A DNA stretch of 64,000 nt. It comes from CAVYOD01 sp963770045 (GTDB lineage Bacteria; Acidobacteriota; Aminicenantia; Aminicenantales; CAVYOD01). The first letter of the stretch is position 1, and every line of letters starts with the position of its first letter. Shown one piece after another: positions 58,626 through 64,000 of this stretch. The notes under the pieces are model-generated. The model worked only from the letters and a program-made list of their open reading frames with translations. It did not search any database and was not told the origin of the DNA. Location: contig CAVYOD010000011.1 of NCBI GenBank assembly GCA_963770045.1, forward strand, positions 62,001 to 126,000. The letters run 5' to 3'. The position numbers and the translations under genes are program-made.

Positions 58626-59528
58626 TTATTTTTTGAATTGGACGTCGACATCTACGGAAAAAAACTTGTAATCCTTATATTTGATCGTCACCGTTGACAC
58701 CACTTGTGTCTTCCTGGTTTTCTTCCGGAAATAGGCTTCTTCGAAAAAGACCCGGCTAGGGAAACGAATCCCGTCTTTTTCGATGCCATATTCGGAGACG
58801 AGGGTGAGCGAGGGGACGAGCCCGCGTTCCTCGGCCAGGGCCTGGACGTCCTTGAAACCGAACAAGGACCTCTTGTCCCATTCAATCTTCAGGATCGCGC
58901 CGTCCTCCTGGCGGAGCCAGATTTTGCCCGACGGATTGTAGTCGGGCGAATCGTCCTTCGGCGCGGCCTCGATCACCAGGACCTTCTGCCCGTCCACCAG
59001 AACGGCATCGAGGATCCGGTAATTATGCTTGCGCTTGCCGTTCTCGCCGAAGAGGTCGATCGGGCCGAAGGCCATGTTCTGGAAATAGAATTTCACCGCC
59101 TCGAGCCGGGCGTTCTTTTCGACTTTTTTCTGACCGTTTTTCTCGAGCAGCGTCCGGCTCTCCTGGTTGACCCCTTTCTTCCGGATCAGTTGATAATCAT
59201 AGAGATACGTGTTTTGCAGGGTTGAGTCCGTGGCTGAGACGGCCGATCCCTCCGCTTCAGCAGAGGTCGGGTCCTGCCCGCTGATCGGGTGGGACCATTG
59301 CATCCTGACCACGCCCCGGATCGTTTCCACGACTTCCTCAAGGCAGGTGAAATAGTACACGAAATTCTGCAGCTTCTGACAATAGCGTCCGGCCGTCTCC
59401 AAAGCACTATTCAGGACCGCATCATCCGCAGGGGCCTTCGAGCCCTCCTGGGCGGCAGGCAGAAATAGAGGCGCGGCCGCGATCAAGAGCGCCAAAACAA
59501 AAGCCCCTATTTTCCAAAAGGCTTTCAT
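58626..59528 (-). CDS. LolA/LolB-like exported protein
   Basis: About 300 residues, starting at ATG 59528 (MKAFWK) with a signal peptide (IGAFVLALLIAAAPLFL). The remainder matches an Acidobacteria-type outer-membrane lipoprotein-sorting family: YCQKLQNFVYYFTCLEEVVE, GPIDLFGENGKRKHNYRIL, GKIWLRQEDGAILKIEWD, PSRVFFEEAYFRKKTRKTQV. Distinct from the LolA-like gene at 36.6 kb. An earlier in-frame ATG (59540) has no better site. Function unknown. Confidence 0.8.
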   Translation of the reverse strand: MKAFWKIGAFVLALLIAAAPLFLPAAQEGSKAPADDAVLNSALETAGRYCQKLQNFVYYFTCLEEVVETIRGVVRMQWSHPISGQDPTSAEAEGSAVSATDSTLQNTYLYDYQLIRKKGVNQESRTLLEKNGQKKVEKNARLEAVKFYFQNMAFGPIDLFGENGKRKHNYRILDAVLVDGQKVLVIEAAPKDDSPDYNPSGKIWLRQEDGAILKIEWDKRSLFGFKDVQALAEERGLVPSLTLVSEYGIEKDGIRFPSRVFFEEAYFRKKTRKTQVVSTVTIKYKDYKFFSVDVDVQFKK

Positions 59529-59540
59529 TTTCCCCACCAC

Positions 59541-59917
59541 TCTCCGGGCCGCCTCGCCGGAATCATATTAGCATTACTCCCAAGAAACTGCAAGCCGTGT
59601 TAATGACGATTGAGCTGTAATAGAAGGGATGGAAATGTGATTTTTAAGAAACTCCTTTTCGGCGGCGCTAGCCGAAGGAGCTTCTTCATGTCGATCTTCC
59701 AATCCAATTATTGTGGGAAGTATAGGACATGGCGCGAAAGTACGTCTAGGAAAGCTAGGGATGGCTCGCCCTCTTGGCCTCCCCGCGACGGTCTTAGGTA
59801 TAGAGGCCGCAGTATCTTGAATACACAGACCGGCCTCAATGGTTCCGCTAAAATTGACATTTGCTTCTTGTGCGATTAATCTTTCCTCCGTCCTATCTTT
59901 CTTCGAGTGGAGGAGAC
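59541..59917. other. Intergenic region with long hairpin
   Basis: About 375 bases between divergent genes, no supported gene. It holds a structured inverted repeat at 59646-59686 (AAGAA, CTCC and TTCGGC pair with GCCGAA, GGAG and TTCTT). Upstream of the DUF4438 gene there is a TCCGTCC-type region but no clear promoter. Confidence 0.5.
59646..59686. other. Imperfect inverted repeat, possible RNA hairpin
   Basis: Arms TTCGGC/GCCGAA, CTCC/GGAG and AAGAA/TTCTT stack with small bulges around loop GGCGCTA. About 230 bases upstream of the DUF4438 gene and 120 upstream of the LolA-like gene on the other strand. Could be a leader structure or repeat. Confidence 0.45.
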
Positions 59918-61792
59918 ATGAAACAAAAAACCTTATCTCTACTTGTCATCTTGACTTTCGGGGCGGCTGTCGCCGTCGGTGCCCCACTCACCGCTGGCCA
60001 GGCCAATAAGCAAACTACCAAACCGCAGCCCATTACTACCAACAAGGACAGGCTTCTGATTCACGCTGTCCAGGGACAGATTGCTCCCTCCCAGGTCATC
60101 CGGGGCTATTCGACGACCTGGGACGGAAAAGCCAAGTTGGCGATCGGAAACGGCGGCATCAACTACAGCCTGAATATCGGCGACAAGGTGTTCGGCTGGG
60201 CCGCGGCCGATAAGGCGACTGTCGGTGTCGCGGCGGAAGCGACCGCCGAAGATAAATACAACAGCGCCTGGCTAACCCACAGTTCGATTGGTAATGAAGC
60301 CCGGGTTCTGAGCGGCAAGGCAGCGGGGGAGAAGGGCGTCGTCATCGGAACGTCGGGCATTTACATCCTGATCCATTTTGACGCCCCTGTCCTTGACAAA
60401 CTTGCGATCGGCGATACGATCCAAGTGAAGGCCTGCGGAGTCGGCCTCGAGATCAACGGTTTCAATGACGTCTTTGTTCATCACCTCGCGCCCGAGGTCC
60501 TCGATAAACTCGAGGTCAAGAATGTCGGCGGCAAGCTCGAAGTCCCGGTGGTCAAAGAGATTCCGGCCGAGATCATGGGGCAGGGACCAGGCGGACCGAG
60601 CCTCACCGGCAACTGGCACATCCAGACCTGCTTTCCCCCGGACGTCAAGAAATACGGGCTGGACGAACTCAGGTATGGGGACCTCGTGCTCCTGAAGGAT
60701 GTCCAAACCGATTACTGGAAGGGTTATTTCAGGGGAGGCGCGACTGTGGGCGTCATCAGCAATGGTCCAAGCGATATGTCGGGTCAGGGGATCGGAGTCA
60801 CCCCGATACTCTCGACAAGGTTTGGGAAAATCACCGGCAGAATCGACCCTGCGGCGAACATCGGGAAATATCTTGGCCTGGGCAGTGAAAGAAGAGGGCC
60901 GACCTCCACGCCGGCCGCAGGCCCCTTGAGGACCAACAAGGACACGCTCCTGATGACGGCCGTTCAGGGTGTGGTCCAGCCCGCGTCCGGTGGACCCTAT
61001 GAGATAACCTACGATGGAAAGCCAATCCAGGATGTCGGTATGGCTTCAATCAACTACAATGTCTCTCTTGGCGACCCGACCTATGGCTGGGCGAGCGGAG
61101 ATCATGTCGAGCCCGACGTCACCATTCAGGGCCGGGACAAGCCGTCTCCGAGCGATTGCGCCCTGGCCATCCTGGCCTGCATCGGGAACGAAGCGGAGGT
61201 CTTGACCGGAGACGCCAAGGGAGCCAAGGGAATTTATATCGGAAGGCACGCCGGCTCGGATGACAAGGTCTGGTTTCCCAGGGAAATCAAAGAGAAGCTC
61301 GCCTTGAATGACAAGATCCAGGTCAAGGCCCGGGGGGTTGGACTCAAGATCGAAGGCTTCGAGGATGTGAGAGTGAACAAGCTCTCGCCCGAAGTCCTGG
61401 AGAAAATGGGGATAACAGTCGAGGGCGCAGAGCTCGTCGTCCCCGTCGTCATGGAAGTGCCCGCGTATATCATGGGTTCAGGGCTTGGGTCTTCATTCAT
61501 CGAGTCGCTTGATTATGACATTCAGACGACTTGTCCCCAGATCGTCGACGAGTTGGGCCTGAAGAGGCTCCGGCTCGGAGATGTCGTGGCCATCAAAGAC
61601 GCTTATGATTTTAACGGTTCGGGAAGATATCAGGGGGCGGTGACGATCGGCACAGTCATTCACGGGTTTAGCAATTTCGGGGGACACGGCCCCGGATTGA
61701 ACGTCGTCCTGAGCGCCTTCCCGGGAAAGATCAAGACCCGGATCGATCCGAACGCGAACACGGCCTATTATCTCGGGATCAAAGCCAGATAA
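59918..61792 (+). CDS. Exported protein with two DUF4438 domains
   Basis: About 624 residues; ATG 59918 follows GTGGAGGAGAC. Signal peptide (LSLLVILTFGAAVAVGAPLT). Two homologous units of about 290 residues follow: TNKDRLLIHAVQGQI with GINYSLNIGDKVFGWA and IGNEARVLSGKAAGEKG, then TNKDTLLMTAVQGVV with SINYNVSLGDPTYGWA and IGNEAEVLTGDAKGAKG. Each ends with a barrel motif (RIDPAANIGKYLGL, RIDPNANTAYYLGI). DUF4438 has a known structure from Thermotoga but no known function; a single cytoplasmic copy is the usual form. So the exported tandem version is unusual. Confidence 0.88.
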   Translation: MKQKTLSLLVILTFGAAVAVGAPLTAGQANKQTTKPQPITTNKDRLLIHAVQGQIAPSQVIRGYSTTWDGKAKLAIGNGGINYSLNIGDKVFGWAAADKATVGVAAEATAEDKYNSAWLTHSSIGNEARVLSGKAAGEKGVVIGTSGIYILIHFDAPVLDKLAIGDTIQVKACGVGLEINGFNDVFVHHLAPEVLDKLEVKNVGGKLEVPVVKEIPAEIMGQGPGGPSLTGNWHIQTCFPPDVKKYGLDELRYGDLVLLKDVQTDYWKGYFRGGATVGVISNGPSDMSGQGIGVTPILSTRFGKITGRIDPAANIGKYLGLGSERRGPTSTPAAGPLRTNKDTLLMTAVQGVVQPASGGPYEITYDGKPIQDVGMASINYNVSLGDPTYGWASGDHVEPDVTIQGRDKPSPSDCALAILACIGNEAEVLTGDAKGAKGIYIGRHAGSDDKVWFPREIKEKLALNDKIQVKARGVGLKIEGFEDVRVNKLSPEVLEKMGITVEGAELVVPVVMEVPAYIMGSGLGSSFIESLDYDIQTTCPQIVDELGLKRLRLGDVVAIKDAYDFNGSGRYQGAVTIGTVIHGFSNFGGHGPGLNVVLSAFPGKIKTRIDPNANTAYYLGIKAR

Positions 61793-62045
61793 TCGATAAC
61801 CGGCAAGGTCGCAACCTTGTCGGGCTTGCAGGTAAGAACTCCGGGACGGGGCGTGCTTGCCCTGCGCACTCTAGACGTGGCGGCGGCGAAATCGAATGAC
61901 GAGCACGAAGTCGAACCCCTTGTTCGGCCAGTCCGAGCTTTCCCGTCAAAAATATATCTTCTGCCCGTGATCATTGTCAAGGATCAGAAAATATGGAAAA
62001 ATAAAGAAAAGGATAGGGACATATCGCTTCATCAAGGAGAGAAAC

Positions 62046-62552
62046 ATGGAATTTTCTGATTTGATCCAAAAAAGATACAGCGTTCGGGCCTATAAAACAT
62101 TGCCTGTGGAGGAAGAGAAGCTTCATCAGGTGTTGGAGGCGGCGCGTCTTGCTCCGACGGCGGCCAACAAGCAGCCGTTCCGATTCATCGTCATCAAGAC
62201 CAAAGGCCGGGAAGAGGATCTCAAACGCATCTACGGCCGTGAGTGGTTTACCAAGGCGCCAATCGTTATCTGCGCCTGTGCCGTAATTTCCGAAGCCTGG
62301 ACTCGGAGGGACGGAAAAAATTACGCCGACATCGATACGACGATCGCCATGGACCATCTCATCCTGGCCGCCGCCGAGCTTGGACTCGGGACCTGCTGGA
62401 TCGCCGCTTTCGACCCGTCGGAGGCGCGGAAGATACTGAAATTGCCCGCTGGTGTGGAGCCGGTGGCCATTACTCCCCTGGGTTACCCTGCGGATGAATG
62501 GAGGGCCAAAACCAGGCGGCCTCTTTCCGAGCTCGTTCAATACCTGAAATAG
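62046..62552 (+). CDS. Nitroreductase family protein
   Basis: A 168-residue flavoprotein starting at ATG 62046 behind AAGGAGAG. The FMN-binding residues are seen in RYSVRAYKTLPV, APTAANKQPFRFIVI and AELGLGTCWIAAF; the C-terminal LGYPADE supports the family. It reduces quinones, nitroaromatics or other acceptors with NAD(P)H. The protein is of the short subtype. Substrate unknown. Convergent with the next gene by 28 bases. Confidence 0.93.
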   Translation: MEFSDLIQKRYSVRAYKTLPVEEEKLHQVLEAARLAPTAANKQPFRFIVIKTKGREEDLKRIYGREWFTKAPIVICACAVISEAWTRRDGKNYADIDTTIAMDHLILAAAELGLGTCWIAAFDPSEARKILKLPAGVEPVAITPLGYPADEWRAKTRRPLSELVQYLK

Positions 62553-62580
62553 CCGCAGCAGTTCTGCTCCCGCTTCATTC

Positions 62581-63879
62581 TCAGTCAATGATCGCCTGGT
62601 ACGCCAATCTCAAGACTTTTTGATCCAGGTCCAGACCGCCGGCGGGATGGAGCTGCCCCATGAAGATGGCGATCATCTCCTCTTTCGGGTCGACAACGAA
62701 CGACGTGTAAAAGAATCCGCCCCAATAAAAAGAGCCGACCGTCCCCAATTCGGTCAGGAACTTCGGCTCCGTGTTGACCCCGAAGCCAAGCCCATAGCCC
62801 TCGCCCTCGAGCTTGCCCTGGACGTGGTTCAACTTGATCAGCTCCACAGACTTTCGGCTCAGGAGCCGCGTCCCGCTGAGCTCGCCGTTGTTCAGCATCA
62901 TTTGGCAAAATCGGAAATAATCTTCCGCCGTCGTCGAGAGCCCGGCCCCCCCGGAAAAGAAGGTGCTCGGCCCGCGAATAGGATAATCGGCCGAATAGGA
63001 GAAGTCGCCCTCCACGATGGGTTTGTCGGGAAAACGCCGGAGTCCCTTGCCCGGGTAAAAGGTGTAGGCCGTCGCCAATCTGGAGATTTTCTTTTCAGGC
63101 AGATAGAAATGAGTGTCCTCCATCCCCAGCGGTTTGAAGATCCGCTCCTCGAAAAATCGGTCGAGCGGAATCCCGGAGACCACTTCGACAAGGTAGCCGA
63201 GAACATCGTCCGCCAGGCTGTATTCCCAGGCGTCGCCGGGCTGGAAGAGGAGCGGGAGACCGGCCAGTTTTTTTACGGCCGCACCGATCGTTCCCTCCTG
63301 CTGCAAAAGGCCCGAGCCGACGCCGGCCTCCCGGTAGAGCTGTCCCAGCCGGGGATTCCATTGATACGCCAACCCGGAGGTGTGGGTCAGGAGATGGAGA
63401 ATCGTGATCGGGCGTTTCGCGTCCACAAGGGCTGATGGAGGAGACGTTGCGTCCTGCGGGTAGGGAGGGTCCATGACCTTCATGCGTTTGAATTCAGGAA
63501 TGAAATCGGCGACGGGCTCGTTGAGCATGAAGCGCCCCTCTTCGTAGAGCATCATGACGGCGACGGAGGTGATGGGCTTGGTCATGGAGCAGATTCTGAA
63601 GATGTTGTCGGTGCGCATGGGCTTGAAGGCTTCGCGGTCGGCCATGCCAAAAGCTTTGAGATACACGACCTTCCCACGGCGGGCCACAAGCGCGACGGCG
63701 CCGGCGATGCGTCTCTCGGAGATCGTTTTTTGGATGGCGCTGTCGATCCGCTCAAGCCTCTTTGAAGAGAGGCCGGACTCTCCCGGGGTGGCGGTGGGCG
63801 TCTTCTTAGAGCATGTCTGGCCAGAGAGCATGCACACCAGGACCAGGCAAAGCGCAACTTTTCGGCTAGACTTATCCAT
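62581..63879 (-). CDS. Serine hydrolase, beta-lactamase family (lipoprotein)
   Basis: A 432-residue protein starting at ATG 63879 behind AAGGAGGA. It has a signal with a possible lipobox (LSGQTC). Class C-like features: SxxK (ICSMTKPITS), Tyr motif (EYSLADDVLGYLVE), FSGGAGLSTTAEDYFRF and a C-terminal GSFYWGGFFYTSF strand. The family covers esterases, D-aminopeptidases and PBP-like enzymes; true beta-lactamase activity is not implied. Paralogous family member of the gene at 56.8 kb but not closely similar. Confidence 0.9.
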   Translation of the reverse strand: MDKSSRKVALCLVLVCMLSGQTCSKKTPTATPGESGLSSKRLERIDSAIQKTISERRIAGAVALVARRGKVVYLKAFGMADREAFKPMRTDNIFRICSMTKPITSVAVMMLYEEGRFMLNEPVADFIPEFKRMKVMDPPYPQDATSPPSALVDAKRPITILHLLTHTSGLAYQWNPRLGQLYREAGVGSGLLQQEGTIGAAVKKLAGLPLLFQPGDAWEYSLADDVLGYLVEVVSGIPLDRFFEERIFKPLGMEDTHFYLPEKKISRLATAYTFYPGKGLRRFPDKPIVEGDFSYSADYPIRGPSTFFSGGAGLSTTAEDYFRFCQMMLNNGELSGTRLLSRKSVELIKLNHVQGKLEGEGYGLGFGVNTEPKFLTELGTVGSFYWGGFFYTSFVVDPKEEMIAIFMGQLHPAGGLDLDQKVLRLAYQAIID

Positions 63880-64000
63880 GGCTCCTCCTTTTCTTTCCGG
63901 ACTCATTATATATCAACTGAGCGTGACGCGGAAAATCAGGACGATCCTGCCTGATTTGTGGTCCCAGATGATCGCCGAGGCAAAACGCCTATTGGTTCCA
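63880..64000. other. Window end, upstream of serine hydrolase
   Basis: The last 120 bases contain the ribosome-binding site of the serine hydrolase and no complete gene. An open stretch at the very end (CCTGATTTGTGGTCCC) could start a gene outside the window. Confidence 0.4.

Noticed and set aside
59610..59879. 89-residue open frame upstream of the DUF4438 gene
   Set aside because: No ribosome-binding site, no family resemblance, and it covers a hairpin region; it is probably chance.
56776..63879. Calling the two serine hydrolases beta-lactamases
   Set aside because: The SxxK and Tyr motifs place them in the wider class C-like family, which is mostly esterases and peptidases; nothing indicates antibiotic hydrolysis.

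Overview
The window is bacterial chromosome, GC-rich, with mostly short intergenic gaps. Many gene products carry Sec or lipoprotein signals and there is a large set of exported peptidases: a tricorn-type protease, an S15 hydrolase, three subtilase-family proteins, an M20 peptidase and two serine hydrolases. Together with TolB-N/TPR membrane proteins, DUF5916, DUF4438 and an anti-sigma/TonB fusion, this suggests an uncultured protein-degrading didermic bacterium of the Aminicenantes/Acidobacteria kind. The taxonomy is inference from gene content only. L,D-transpeptidase/MepK, a TonB-like protein and a porin-like protein support an outer membrane.

Layout. 0-0.8 kb: 5' part of smc on the minus strand. 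1 kb: tRNA-Thr(CGU) with an abnormal T arm. 1.2-12.4 kb: an accessory array of four paralogous four-helix/TolB-N/TPR proteins sharing a near-identical leader (copies 1 and 4) and a near-identical 3' tail; between them sit a small ORF plus nucleotidyltransferase (toxin-antitoxin-like) and two AAA_14/DUF4143 ATPases, and two tail copies are orphaned. 12.5-15.1 kb: pirin, cupin, GNAT and a small membrane methyltransferase. 15.1-19.8 kb: an outer-membrane protein, metal-binding protein and ABC-3 permease (no ATPase gene present), then a broken 5'-nucleotidase. 19.9-24.4 kb: VanZ-like protein, ECF sigma factor, a zinc-finger anti-sigma domain fused to TonB, and a repeat-rich intergenic region. 24.6-33.4 kb: tricorn protease, DUF169, XRE-ImmA/IrrE regulator, a ChrA remnant, DUF1059 and an S15 hydrolase. 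33.5-42 kb: bacterioferritin, alpha-glucan phosphorylase, LolA-like protein, amidohydrolase, O-methyltransferase, DUF5916 protein. 42-48 kb: three tandem subtilase-family genes mixing apparently active and degenerate catalytic domains. 48-53 kb: MepK-like and L,D-transpeptidase genes, an Fe-S protein, a FecR-domain protein. 53-64 kb: alpha/beta hydrolase, ATL protein, M20 peptidase, two beta-lactamase-fold hydrolases, LolA-like protein, double DUF4438 protein, nitroreductase.

A warning for any reader: about twenty genes contain one or more single-base frame breaks, often in short homopolymers, while the protein sequence continues well conserved in another frame. I annotate these as single genes spanning the break. 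The pattern fits sequencing or consensus error better than wholesale gene decay, but a few loci (ChrA remnant, 5'-nucleotidase, TPR copy 1) may be real pseudogenes.

The most interesting structures are the TPR array with its repeated ends and exchanged cargo genes, the active/degenerate subtilase trio, the anti-sigma/TonB fusion with an internal ribosome-binding site, and the incomplete metal ABC transporter.
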